From a virus: 30,973 nucleotides of DNA. The notes below the pieces were generated by a model that did not search any database, was not told the origin of the DNA, and saw only the letters and a list, made by a program, of their open reading frames with translations. The translations under genes were made by a program, and so were the position numbers. Shown piece by piece: positions 1 through 9,458 of the stretch. Numbering within the stretch: the first letter of the stretch is position 1; every line of letters begins with the position of its first letter. The stretch covers positions 1 to 30,973 of the IMG/VR virus record IMGVR_UViG_3300006805_000103. One strand, given 5' to 3'.

Positions 1-3000
1 CCATTGCTGTGGCATCGCTGCATCCTGACAAGGGCAACCTGGCTGCCAATGAGCAGATCCTGACTCACGCTGCTCAGGGCAAGCTGAATCTGAGCCCCGA
101 TCAGCTGAACACGCTGAAGGCTTCGGTCACCCTGTTGCGTGCTCGTGCCAAGATGGAAGAGAAGATTGCTGCTTCCGGTACTCGTCGTGTCATGGATGTG
201 GTGTCCAGCCAGATCGTGGCCGGCAATGATCCCCTTCGCAAGGTGGCCAAGTCTGCCATGCAGCACACGCAGGAGATCCTGTCTGCCGTGCGTGGCCAGA
301 ACTCTGAATTGGCTACTGCCCGTCTGGAAGACTTCGGCAAGTTTGTTCAGCACATGCAGAACAAAGTGGCTGCTTTGAATACCCATTTTGAAAATGGCAA
401 CCCCAACGCAGATGGGGTGCAGTACCAACAATTGCAGCCCTCTGATCGTGACTTCAAGCTGTCCACGAAGGGCATGTTTGTCAACACCGGCAAGGGCAGT
501 TCCATCGACTTGGCCCAGTCTGCTGCCATCGAAGCTGAGATCCTGGCCGATGTCTACAACGGCCTGGTGGAGACCTTCCCTGAACTCGGTCAGCCTACTA
601 TCGCTGCAGTGCCTCTGAATGCTGCGCTGATTGGTGATGCTGAAACCTTGGCTCAAGGCTTCCGTGATGCACGCAAGACACCTGAGCCGAAGAAAAGCAC
701 TTCTCCTGTTGAGCCTGCTGTTTCAGCCGTTGAGGCAAATGTGCGTCGCATGACTGACGCTCAATTGAATGCGCGTTTGGAGAAGACGACAACCAATGAT
801 CCATTGTTCAGCGTTTTGGATGCTGAGATGACCCGTCGTGAAGATGCAGCTGTCAAGCAACTCAAGGAGTCCAATGATGCAGACCGAAATGTCGATGGTG
901 AGTCAAGTGCCGTGGTACCTGCACGAGATGTACGGGTGGCAGTTCGGGATGAAGCAGTCGATTCAACTCCTCCAGCAGCAAAGCCTGCTGACAAAGGACG
1001 AAGCGAAGCAGTTCCTCAAGCTGTGGAAAAAGGGCGGGACAGCGCCCCCGCACCTGTGGCCGAAGTGCGAGATCCTGTACCTGACGCAGTTGATGCCAGC
1101 AAATCGGCTACCCCTGTAGACGGTAGCTTCCGCATTGACATGACCTCTCTGAAGAAGTTTGGTGGTTTCCTGATCCAAGAAGCCCAACTCTTTGCGGAAG
1201 GTGATGGTTCCCAGTCTCCTTGGTTGACTGCCGACGGCAAGGTCATCGGTACTGGTCAAGACCACATCTCTTTTGCTGATGCTGTTTTGCCAAACGGGGC
1301 CGTCGCCTATGACGAGTTCATGCGTGCTACTGGTGCAATCCGAGCCGCATTCTTTAAGGACGGTGATGCAGGTTTTGTGGCCATGTTGCACACCTACGTT
1401 GGGCAAAAGCTGACCGACGCTCAATTGCAATTTTTGGCTCGCTTGAGTGAATCTCAGAGCAAGCTGACCATCATGCAGGGCGAGGCTGACGGTCTGGTCA
1501 ATCCTGATTACAAGCCAACCTCTTTGGCTGAATTGGGCTACAAGGCTCCTGCTGTGGCCGATAAAGAAGCAAATCTTGATCAAGCAGCCGAGGATGCTTC
1601 ACGCTATGACGATCTTGTTGATGGGTTGCTGGAAGCGAATGCACCAACAATCACCACTCCCCTGGATGATCTCTATGGAGAGAACAACTTTGCTCGGTCG
1701 AGCTTTGTCTACCCAGAAGAAGCCACGACCCGCTTGAGTGCCGAAGAGTCTCCCATCGCTGCTGTGCGTCGTGCACTGTCGAGCGAGACCCGCTTGACTT
1801 CTTTCCTCTCTGGTTCGCCCAAGCGAAACACCCTGACTGCTGAAGCTGCCTCTGCATACCAGCGTCTGCTCACGGATACCCTGGCACCGGTGGTCATGGC
1901 CATGGAACAGCAGTTGAACGCTTTCCTGGACAGCAACTATTCCAAGAGCATCCAGAAAACGATGCGGGACATCTTCCTGAACAACCTGGAAGTTCCTCAG
2001 AAATCTGGCAAGACTCTGATGGGTTCGGAGATGAACCGAACGGCTCGTGCCAAGGTGCTGAACCTGACTCAGCTGAATGCTGATGGTGCCTTGACTTACC
2101 AACCACAGATGCTTGAGCAAGCCTCTTTGGCTGCCATGCAGTGGCTGTTGTCGTCGGACTCCTTCACCAGTGTGATGGATGAGTCTGATGTGGCCCAAAT
2201 GACTGGCCTGTCTGAGACGGTTCTCCAGCGTAACCCTGAGCTGATTGAGCAGTTGACTGAAGGCATGAGCGTTGCTCAGGCCAAGGGTTCTCTGTCCATC
2301 AAGATCCGCAAGTACATGGGGCTGAAGTCGAAGAGCACCGCTGACACGGCCTACACCAACGGCATCATCAATGCGATGGCTGCTGAGTTGCTTCGTGCCA
2401 TGGCCTCTGCTGGACTGATCGAGATCAGTGCTGTTGAGTTGACTCCTGCTGAGCACGGCGTTCCGAAGAACAAGACGTTCAATCGCATCGTCGTCAAAAA
2501 GCTGGATGACAAGGATGCTCTGGCATCCTTCCAAGACGCCATCGAAGTGGCCTCCCTTGTTGAGCCCGAAGTCACCAACTACATCGGTGACGTGACCCCT
2601 GATGTTGCCGAACGTCAGATGAACAACAACGAGGTGGCCAACACCAAGAACCAAAAGGATGCAATGGGCAAGGAGCAGCAGACCATTTTCTTGCTGAACT
2701 TGCCTGTGATCAGCTTCTATGCATCGCTGGGCAAGGACAACTTGCTGGCCATGTTTGGGACTTCGTTGGATGATGAGGATGTGTTCAACGACACTCACCT
2801 GAAATCGGTGAAGAGCAAGAACAACTCTGTGACTGCAGCTTTCGATCACCTGTTCGGTGTTCTGGCTGATGTCAGCAACGTGGCCGAAACTGCAGGCACT
2901 GCTCTGGATCAAACCCCAATCCGCTACGCCTACAACATGAGCCGAGTGGGTCGCATGCAGATGCTTGGCAAGTACGGCCCACAAGCCAGCAAGCTGGTGC

Positions 3001-6000
3001 GTGAAGCTATCCTGCCTACCCGATCCACTTTGGATCTGTCCAACCAAAACAGCGAGACATTCACTGCCTACGGTTTGGGCCTGGCTCAAGCTCTCGGTAT
3101 CAAGGTGCACAACCAACCGGCCGACGTGTCTGTGACTGAGGTCATGGCCAAGCTGAATGGTGGCCTGGCTCCTGCAGTTGAGATGGTTCGTGAGTGGCTC
3201 TCGATCGTTGATCTGAATCGTCCTGCTGAGTCAGCTTCTGAGCTGACCGCAGACCAAGTCGCCCAGCTCAAGGATGCCTTTGCTGCTGCCGAGGCTGACC
3301 TCTCGATGGTTGGTCTGCACGCCCTTGTCGACTACGCCCGATACCTGGCCAGTGATGATCAATCAGCGTTTCAGACCTCGATCTACTTGGAAGCGGATGG
3401 TGTGACCAACGGTCCCATCAATGCCATGGCTCTGATGAGCATTGGCAACTTCACGCCAGCTTGGGTGGGCAATGTGTCCAAGGGTGGTCTGGCTTTTGGC
3501 CAAGCCACCACGATGGCTGAGATCCGCAAAAGCGACTCGAAGGATCTGTATCAGGCATCTACTGATGCAACTCGTGCACGTCTGTCTGAGCTTCGGGATT
3601 CCCTGAGCCAAGAAGGTACTGAGCAAATGGATCATCTGCTCAACCTGATGTCTCTGTTCAACGCTGATGTGATCTTTGACCCAGATGCTGAATGGGAAAA
3701 GGGTGCCTTGAATTTGAAACGAGGCATTGCCAAGAACCCATTGACCATCACGATCTACGGCTCAGGTCAGTCCGGTATCGCAGGCAAGCTGACCTCTGCT
3801 CTGGTCGATGAGATCTACGCACGCATGAGCACGCTGCTGCAAGCACAGAAGACCAACCCCAACATTTCTGTGGCTGACGCCATGTTCCCTGGTGATCTTG
3901 ATGCTGCTGACAAGCTGGCTCGTTTCAGCAAGTCGATTCAGGCATTGACCACCTTGGTGCCTGTTCGTGAGAAGGGCGTTTTGTTCTTCGATGGAGTCAG
4001 CCAGCCTGCTCGCAAGTTTGTGCCCAAGACTTTCAGTTTCACAGCCAGTGAGCTGGAGACAATGGAAGCCAACATGCTGGAGCTGTTTGTCAAGCCGATG
4101 CGTCAAGGCATTACCGACACGGTTGGTGCCCCCTTGATGGAAGCCGTGGCCACTCTCCGAGATGCTGCACAAGTGCAATCGATCTTCTTGGAAGCGATGT
4201 ACAAGCAACGCATCGACGAGAAGATGACTGAGAAGGAAGCCAACGATCCGACCTGGCGTCGTGGTGACTTCCTGAGCCAAGCTGAGCTGAACAAGATCAT
4301 TGCCGATCTCCGGAGCATTTCTCCTTTGGTTCAGACAGGGGATCAATCCTTCCTCATCACCAGCAAACAGACGCTTGACCTTGAAGGTCGTGATCTGGAG
4401 TTCGGTCGTGCACTGGACAACAGTCTGCGTCCTGACCCAGACATGTTTGGTCCCGGTCAAGCCGGTGTGCGTGCCATCCCGATGCTGACCATTGGTATGG
4501 GCGACGGCATGATGATGCAGCTGTTGGCCCTGCTGGGCTTGGAAGGCACGCTCAAGATCTTCGACGGTATGAACATGCCTCTGGACAAGATTCGTCAGTA
4601 CAGCGAGCAAGCCAATGCTGCTGTTTACGAATCATGGAAGGGCAACCCTCACGCTGAGATGCTGAAGACTTTTAAGACGTTCGTCGGTAAGGTCTCTGAA
4701 GCGACGATCACTCCAGCCATGGTCCCTGCATTGACTCAAACTTTGTTCTCGTCGGCTGAGCGGCGTTCGATGGCCAAGGCCAATGTGGTGCCCAGCAATG
4801 CAATGATCATGGAACGGATCAAGCAACTGCAAGGCAGTTTGGAATGGTCTGCCAAGAGCGTCGATGCACGGCACGCTGCTATCGAGTCTCTGCCCGTGTC
4901 GGTTGACCAAATGGCCGCTGCCGGAGCCCCACATACTAATGGCCGTCCTGCTTCTAGTCGCATGACGGTTGATGAGGTTGTGGCTGCTCTGAATAAGGCT
5001 TACGACGAAGCCATGAACGGGGGCGCAACACCGAAGGCTGTCGCCCCGGCCATTGAGAAGGTGGGCCGTGTTGCTGCTTCTGGCATTCGTGTGTTGTCGC
5101 CTACTGCCATTGAATCCCTGTCCCGGACAGACATGACTGACGCACAGAAGGCCGTGTACAGCGAGATCCGCCGATCCAACGCAGTCCGTGGCTACACGGT
5201 TGTGGTTGGTACTGCTGAGCAAGTCGATGCTTTCATTTCCGAGACGGGCCGTTCTCCTCGCCCATCTCAGGAAGTTCATGGCTGGATTCAGATTGCCGAC
5301 AAGACCATCTACATAATCAACCCATCAACTGAAACTTTGGTCCATGAGTTGGTGCATGCTGCTTCATATGGAGCCATTCTGGCCCACTATCAAGGTAAGA
5401 CAGTTGGTTCTGAAGTGGCTGCTGCTATCGGTCGATTGGAGACCCTGATGGCAGAGTTTCTTGAGACCGATGTCAGCCAGTTCGACCCAGCATTGCGTGC
5501 TGCCTACGAATCGGCTAAGGCTGCGATCTTGTCTGCCAATCTGGAATCGGATCAGTCTATTGCTCAGGCTAAGGCACTGAACGAGTTCATGGCTTGGGGT
5601 CTGACCAACGAGCAACTGACCAAGGACCTGAAGAGCAAGCCTGCTCCGGTCCTGGTGCGTTTGGCCAAAGGCATCGTTGCTGCGATCAAGTCTCTGATCT
5701 GGGGCAATAAGGCTGCACCCAAGGTAGCCGATGACTTCCTCAGCAATCTGCAGTTCAACTCTGGTGTGATTTTCCGCAGCCAGCCCAGCATTGCTGCCGT
5801 GGTTCGCAGCGGAGAGCTTCATCATTCGACCGCCTACGGTAGCTCCAATCGGATGGACAGCATTCGTCAGACGTTTGCTCAGAAGATCGTTGATCTGCTG
5901 AACACTGAGAAGTGGCAACGTGGTGTCAAGATGCGTCAGGTGGAGGTCTCCCAAGCTGTCCAAGAAGCTGTCATGGTGGGCCTGTCCTTCAACGCTCACG

Positions 6001-9000
6001 GGTTCCAGATGAACCAACAAGAAGGAACTACCTTCCGGATGGTGTTGGCTGCCCTGGCCACTGAAGCTGACATCGACGCAAACTCGATGGACCGTGCACA
6101 AGAGCTGTACACCCATGTTGCCAAGACCTTGATGGTCGAAGACTTCATGGCTGACCCATCTTCGTTGGATCCTCAGATGCGTTACGACGCACAAGAGAAG
6201 TACAGCGTGATCATGGGCCAGTACCTGACAACGAAGGATGCCAAGGGCCGCAGCTCACTGCTTCCAGCATTCTTGGCCTTGGCCACAGTGAACGATGAGT
6301 TCCGTGCGGTGCTGGCCAAGATGGCTCTGCCCAAGTTCGCCAAGAACATGGACGGTACTTTGGATTCGATCCTGAGCAATGCAGGTGGTACGGTGATGGA
6401 CTCTCTGAGCCGTCGCCTGGCTGGTGATGCCAAGAGCAAATCGGTTCGTGACTCGGTCGACAACCTGCTGGAGCACATCCGCAAGGAGGCTCAGAACGAA
6501 CAGACGTTCCTCGACCAGTACGCTTCGGTTTCTGGTGGCATCGTTGATCGTGGCAATGAGATCGTGACCAATGGTCTGCAGGCTGCCTCTGATGCACTCT
6601 TGGCCCGTGCTGATGCTGCCGAGAAGAATGCATCAAATGCCTTGGTGAAGGGTGGTGCTCGTCTCGCCAAGCTGGTGGCTCTGGTCGCCAGTGAGAAGAA
6701 CGGTGCCATCATCTCTGAAGGCATCTTGACCGCTACCAATGCCAAGAAGATGTGGGAGCCTCTGCGGACTTTCATCAGTGACATGGTTGGTCGGACTGCG
6801 TCCAATGCCAACGTGTACGACATGATCAAGGCAGTGCGCTCTGCAGTGCAGCAAACTCGTCAGCAGTTCCGTGACGGTGTGCCCCAGATCATCAACAGCA
6901 AGTTCAAGAAGAAGGTGACTCCTCAGCAGTGGACTGCCATGTTCAACACCCTGGCCAAGACTGACCTGGCTGTGCTTCGTGGTTCGATGCAGCATGCCGA
7001 CATTGCAGCCCTGATCTCTGATCAGGCTGCTCGTGATGCTGAGATCAACAAGCTGGAGGCTCAGATCCAGACATCGAACCCACGTCACTGGCCAATCCTG
7101 TCGGCCAAGATGAAGCAACTGGCTGTGTTCATGAACACCGGTGTTCCTGGTGTGAACCTGCTCCGCAATGCGGAAGCGATCGGTCGACTCCTTGGCGAGC
7201 AGAAGGCCAACAACTACAGCTTGCCCAATGCTGCTACCAAGGCTGCCATCGACAAGCTGGTGAGCCTCTACGCTCTGGACACTTTGCCTGAAGCGACCCG
7301 AGCCACAGTTTCTTCTTTGGTTCAAAGCGAAGCGGATGGCATCAACTTCGTGGTTGACTACTTGGTCGGTCAGCGCAAGGAAGAAGTTCGCAAGGCCACC
7401 GGCACTGCAATGCTGAATGCCTACAAGGGCTACATCCCTTCGGAGCAAGAAGCCGGGCTGTCCATGCAGATTGCCAGCGATGCTGAGTTTGCCAATCTCC
7501 GTGAGCTGGGCTACGTTCGTGTTGCCCCCTACAAGGGCAGCTCTGTCGAACTTGGCCAGGGCCTCAAGAGCTACTACTTTGCCCCGCTGTCTGGTCGTGC
7601 TGTGTTCAACCAAGGCATCATGCAGAACGTCCGCCACACTGCAGGTGGTGTTGATGCAACCTCTGGGTTCACGGTTGGCATGACTGCCGGTCGAGTTACC
7701 AGCAAGCAGCAGATCGCCCGTATCTTGGACCGCATGAGCCAAGAGAAGAGCACGGTGGAGACCTTCATGCCTGTGTACAACTCTGCCGGTGAGGTGGTTG
7801 CTCTGGAGCGGTCGGTTGATCCCAAGATCACTGCCAAGCTCAACAAGAGCACTGACCTGGCTCACATGATCGGTGTGTGGCGTGGTCGTCAAGTTGAAGA
7901 AGCCACCAGCCAGATTTACAACGAGCAGCTGATTGACAAGCTGAAGGCAATGTACGACGCAGACATGAAAGAGTCCTCTTCGAACAAAGCACAGTATGTG
8001 AATCTGTTGGACAGCAAGACGGCCAAAGAAAATCCAGTCATTGCGGATGCTGTCTCCTTGTTCACGAACGAAACCCTCGACTACATCCGTGAGAAGTTTG
8101 GTGAAGACTTCTGGGTCCGCCGTGACATGGTGCGTGATGCTGTTGGCGAGCGCTCTGCTTCTATCGGGGATCTGTGGAATGGTGTTTCGAACATGTCGAA
8201 AGACAATCGTGACCAACTTCGCAAAGCTCTGGTGGGTGCACTGGGCATTGACGCATTCCGCAAGGTCGTGACTGCTGAGCGTCTGCTGCAGAACTTCATG
8301 GCCGACATGCGGACACTGATCGTGGTCAAGTCGGTGATCGTGCCGGCCGCTAACTTCGTGTCGAACATCTATCAGTTGATCAGTCGTGGTGTGCCAATCC
8401 TCTACATTGCCAAGACCATGCCTGCCAAGCTGGCTGAGATCGACTCCTACGCCAAGACTCAGCTCCGTCAGATCGAAGCTGAAGCTGAGCTGCGGGCTGC
8501 CACTGGCAATGCTGTTGCTGAGCGGAAGCTGAAGACTGAGATCCAATCGATCAAGGATGCTCACAAGCGTATGAGCATCTGGCCTCTGATCGAAGCCGGT
8601 GAGTTCAGCTCCATCGCTGACGTGGGCATGCAGGCTGAAGATCTGGAGCTGACCTCCGGCAAACTGGCCTCCTACGTTGAACGTCTGGTGGACAAGCTGC
8701 CTGAGAGCGTCAAGACTGCCGGTCGTTACGCCATGATCACCAAGGACACTGCCCTGTATCGTGGTCTGCAGAAGTCGGTGCAGTACAGTGACTTCGTGGC
8801 CAAGGCGGTGTTGTTCGATGATCTGACCAAGCGTCAGAAGAAAACCAAGGCTGAAGCCTTGGCTCGGATCACCGAAGAGTTTGTGAACTACGATCGGTTG
8901 CCTGGTCGGTTCCGCAGCTACCTGGAGAACTCTGGTCTGCTGTGGTTCTACAACTTCAAGATCCGTTCGACCAAGGTGGCTCTGAGCACGATCCGGAACA

Positions 9001-9182
9001 ACCCTGTGCATGCTCTGATGTCGATGACACTGCCTGCCCCGGACTTCTTGGGTACGGTGGGCTCACCCATCAGTGACAACATCTTGGCCAAGTCCCTTGG
9101 TGATACTCTTGGTTCCTCGGTGGGCACTGACATGGCCTTCCGGGCACCGACGCTGAACCCCTGGATGAACATGATCCACTGA
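1..9182 (+). CDS. N4-type virion RNA polymerase (vRNAP), 5'-truncated
   Basis: Giant single-subunit RNA polymerase, packaged in the virion and injected to transcribe early genes. The frame is open to the left edge; the first possible start is GTG at 9, but the true start is probably outside. Residues are counted from that GTG. T7-family motifs appear in order: TxxGR-like SRVGR at 978-982; motif A ADGVTNG with catalytic D1130; motif B R1238-x3-K1242-x7-Y1250-G1251; motif C IFDGM with D1519. Spacing matches my recollection of N4 mini-vRNAP (D559, R666, K670, Y678, D951). About 1540 residues follow motif C, as in the 3500-residue N4 protein, so roughly 440 N-terminal residues are likely missing. 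Residues 225-372 are a Pro/Ala/Val/charged low-complexity linker. HELVH at 1779-1783 with NEF (E1859) suggests a zincin-like domain. The C-terminal region is unassigned; in N4 it is needed for packaging. Confidence 0.9.
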   Translation, partial: IAVASLHPDKGNLAANEQILTHAAQGKLNLSPDQLNTLKASVTLLRARAKMEEKIAASGTRRVMDVVSSQIVAGNDPLRKVAKSAMQHTQEILSAVRGQNSELATARLEDFGKFVQHMQNKVAALNTHFENGNPNADGVQYQQLQPSDRDFKLSTKGMFVNTGKGSSIDLAQSAAIEAEILADVYNGLVETFPELGQPTIAAVPLNAALIGDAETLAQGFRDARKTPEPKKSTSPVEPAVSAVEANVRRMTDAQLNARLEKTTTNDPLFSVLDAEMTRREDAAVKQLKESNDADRNVDGESSAVVPARDVRVAVRDEAVDSTPPAAKPADKGRSEAVPQAVEKGRDSAPAPVAEVRDPVPDAVDASKSATPVDGSFRIDMTSLKKFGGFLIQEAQLFAEGDGSQSPWLTADGKVIGTGQDHISFADAVLPNGAVAYDEFMRATGAIRAAFFKDGDAGFVAMLHTYVGQKLTDAQLQFLARLSESQSKLTIMQGEADGLVNPDYKPTSLAELGYKAPAVADKEANLDQAAEDASRYDDLVDGLLEANAPTITTPLDDLYGENNFARSSFVYPEEATTRLSAEESPIAAVRRALSSETRLTSFLSGSPKRNTLTAEAASAYQRLLTDTLAPVVMAMEQQLNAFLDSNYSKSIQKTMRDIFLNNLEVPQKSGKTLMGSEMNRTARAKVLNLTQLNADGALTYQPQMLEQASLAAMQWLLSSDSFTSVMDESDVAQMTGLSETVLQRNPELIEQLTEGMSVAQAKGSLSIKIRKYMGLKSKSTADTAYTNGIINAMAAELLRAMASAGLIEISAVELTPAEHGVPKNKTFNRIVVKKLDDKDALASFQDAIEVASLVEPEVTNYIGDVTPDVAERQMNNNEVANTKNQKDAMGKEQQTIFLLNLPVISFYASLGKDNLLAMFGTSLDDEDVFNDTHLKSVKSKNNSVTAAFDHLFGVLADVSNVAETAGTALDQTPIRYAYNMSRVGRMQMLGKYGPQASKLVREAILPTRSTLDLSNQNSETFTAYGLGLAQALGIKVHNQPADVSVTEVMAKLNGGLAPAVEMVREWLSIVDLNRPAESASELTADQVAQLKDAFAAAEADLSMVGLHALVDYARYLASDDQSAFQTSIYLEADGVTNGPINAMALMSIGNFTPAWVGNVSKGGLAFGQATTMAEIRKSDSKDLYQASTDATRARLSELRDSLSQEGTEQMDHLLNLMSLFNADVIFDPDAEWEKGALNLKRGIAKNPLTITIYGSGQSGIAGKLTSALVDEIYARMSTLLQAQKTNPNISVADAMFPGDLDAADKLARFSKSIQALTTLVPVREKGVLFFDGVSQPARKFVPKTFSFTASELETMEANMLELFVKPMRQGITDTVGAPLMEAVATLRDAAQVQSIFLEAMYKQRIDEKMTEKEANDPTWRRGDFLSQAELNKIIADLRSISPLVQTGDQSFLITSKQTLDLEGRDLEFGRALDNSLRPDPDMFGPGQAGVRAIPMLTIGMGDGMMMQLLALLGLEGTLKIFDGMNMPLDKIRQYSEQANAAVYESWKGNPHAEMLKTFKTFVGKVSEATITPAMVPALTQTLFSSAERRSMAKANVVPSNAMIMERIKQLQGSLEWSAKSVDARHAAIESLPVSVDQMAAAGAPHTNGRPASSRMTVDEVVAALNKAYDEAMNGGATPKAVAPAIEKVGRVAASGIRVLSPTAIESLSRTDMTDAQKAVYSEIRRSNAVRGYTVVVGTAEQVDAFISETGRSPRPSQEVHGWIQIADKTIYIINPSTETLVHELVHAASYGAILAHYQGKTVGSEVAAAIGRLETLMAEFLETDVSQFDPALRAAYESAKAAILSANLESDQSIAQAKALNEFMAWGLTNEQLTKDLKSKPAPVLVRLAKGIVAAIKSLIWGNKAAPKVADDFLSNLQFNSGVIFRSQPSIAAVVRSGELHHSTAYGSSNRMDSIRQTFAQKIVDLLNTEKWQRGVKMRQVEVSQAVQEAVMVGLSFNAHGFQMNQQEGTTFRMVLAALATEADIDANSMDRAQELYTHVAKTLMVEDFMADPSSLDPQMRYDAQEKYSVIMGQYLTTKDAKGRSSLLPAFLALATVNDEFRAVLAKMALPKFAKNMDGTLDSILSNAGGTVMDSLSRRLAGDAKSKSVRDSVDNLLEHIRKEAQNEQTFLDQYASVSGGIVDRGNEIVTNGLQAASDALLARADAAEKNASNALVKGGARLAKLVALVASEKNGAIISEGILTATNAKKMWEPLRTFISDMVGRTASNANVYDMIKAVRSAVQQTRQQFRDGVPQIINSKFKKKVTPQQWTAMFNTLAKTDLAVLRGSMQHADIAALISDQAARDAEINKLEAQIQTSNPRHWPILSAKMKQLAVFMNTGVPGVNLLRNAEAIGRLLGEQKANNYSLPNAATKAAIDKLVSLYALDTLPEATRATVSSLVQSEADGINFVVDYLVGQRKEEVRKATGTAMLNAYKGYIPSEQEAGLSMQIASDAEFANLRELGYVRVAPYKGSSVELGQGLKSYYFAPLSGRAVFNQGIMQNVRHTAGGVDATSGFTVGMTAGRVTSKQQIARILDRMSQEKSTVETFMPVYNSAGEVVALERSVDPKITAKLNKSTDLAHMIGVWRGRQVEEATSQIYNEQLIDKLKAMYDADMKESSSNKAQYVNLLDSKTAKENPVIADAVSLFTNETLDYIREKFGEDFWVRRDMVRDAVGERSASIGDLWNGVSNMSKDNRDQLRKALVGALGIDAFRKVVTAERLLQNFMADMRTLIVVKSVIVPAANFVSNIYQLISRGVPILYIAKTMPAKLAEIDSYAKTQLRQIEAEAELRAATGNAVAERKLKTEIQSIKDAHKRMSIWPLIEAGEFSSIADVGMQAEDLELTSGKLASYVERLVDKLPESVKTAGRYAMITKDTALYRGLQKSVQYSDFVAKAVLFDDLTKRQKKTKAEALARITEEFVNYDRLPGRFRSYLENSGLLWFYNFKIRSTKVALSTIRNNPVHALMSMTLPAPDFLGTVGSPISDNILAKSLGDTLGSSVGTDMAFRAPTLNPWMNMIH
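877..1119 (+). CDS. Candidate overprinted gene inside the vRNAP linker (80 aa)
   Basis: This frame is shifted by +1 relative to vRNAP and encodes 80 residues. An AAGGAG Shine-Dalgarno at 864-869 lies 7 bases before ATG 877; an alternative ATG is at 874. The product looks like a folded protein: four Trp, three Tyr, a Gln/Leu-rich central helix-like stretch, then LTKDEAKQFLKLW and a Pro/Trp/Cys tail ending in ANRLPL. In the same stretch the vRNAP frame is Pro/Ala/Val/Asp/Lys low-complexity, with repeated GTA, CGA and CGG codons that are less usual elsewhere in that gene. That is what is expected if the second frame is the constrained one. I do not recognise the product. Alternatives are a captured gene fragment now used only as linker, or chance. 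The function is unknown. Confidence 0.5.
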   Translation: MQTEMSMVSQVPWYLHEMYGWQFGMKQSIQLLQQQSLLTKDEAKQFLKLWKKGGTAPPHLWPKCEILYLTQLMPANRLPL

Positions 9183-9184
9183 CC

Positions 9185-9218
9185 AAAAAGAAAGCCCCTC
9201 ATGGGGCTTTCTTGTTTT
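9185..9218. terminator. Bidirectional intrinsic terminator between convergent genes
   Basis: An 11-bp stem, AAGAAAGCCCC (9188-9198) with GGGGCTTTCTT (9203-9213), has a TCAT loop. It has T-rich sequence on the + side and an A-run on the left giving U residues on the - side. It ends vRNAP transcription and also overlaps the stop of the convergent 62-residue gene. Confidence 0.9.
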
Positions 9219-9387
9219 TCATGCCGTATCGGTAGCCATTCTCGTAGCCCCATTTGAGGTCGCCTCTGGCACGATGGGCATTTTGTGTACCAGCAGGGAT
9301 CTCAACTTTATTGAGGTGTCGCAGCCAGTTGGGTGGGAGGCCGGCACGAGCATCGTTGACGCCCATCTGCCAGAGACTTGTGTTCAT
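9199..9387 (-). CDS. Small conserved-looking phage protein (62 aa)
   Basis: ATG at 9387 is preceded by GAGGAACCAAG, a good Shine-Dalgarno. This is the last gene of the leftward block, and its stop lies in the loop and stem of the bidirectional terminator. The protein is basic and Gly/Tyr/Trp-rich, with spaced motifs (WQMGVNDARAG near the N-terminus; WGYENGYRYG near the C-terminus). The spacing of aromatic-x-x-G-x-x-A/Y repeats loosely recalls ribosome modulation factor (RMF)-like short proteins, but this is an impression and not an assignment. A separate terminator upstream (9413-9438) suggests it is expressed by read-through or from its own promoter. Confidence 0.7.
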   Translation of the reverse strand: MNTSLWQMGVNDARAGLPPNWLRHLNKVEIPAGTQNAHRARGDLKWGYENGYRYGMKNKKAP

Positions 9388-9412
9388 CTTGGTTCCTCAA
9401 AGTTATATCCAG

Positions 9413-9438
9413 AAAAAGAAAAGCCCCCGAAGGGGCTT
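9413..9438 (-). terminator. Intrinsic terminator with UUCG loop
   Basis: Read on the - strand, AAGCCCC, TTCG loop, GGGGCTT is followed by TTCTTTTT. It lies directly downstream of the 148-residue gene ending at 9459 and separates it from the 62-residue gene. Confidence 0.88.
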
Positions 9439-9458
9439 CTCACATTGCCGATCAGAGA

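Noticed and set aside
139-378. 79-codon +1 frame in the N-terminal part of vRNAP
   Set aside because: Arg/Pro/Cys/Trp-rich mirror-like composition, no Shine-Dalgarno, and the vRNAP frame here is normal complexity, unlike 877-1119.
1599-4610. Further long antisense frames (505 and 282 codons) opposite vRNAP
   Set aside because: Same mirror effect of codon bias; the sense strand has clear polymerase motifs through the region.
6633-9011. 792-codon open frame antisense to vRNAP
   Set aside because: Composition (His/Gln/Leu/Val-rich, no motif) is the usual mirror of the biased codons of the sense gene; no ribosome binding site or relation to neighbours.
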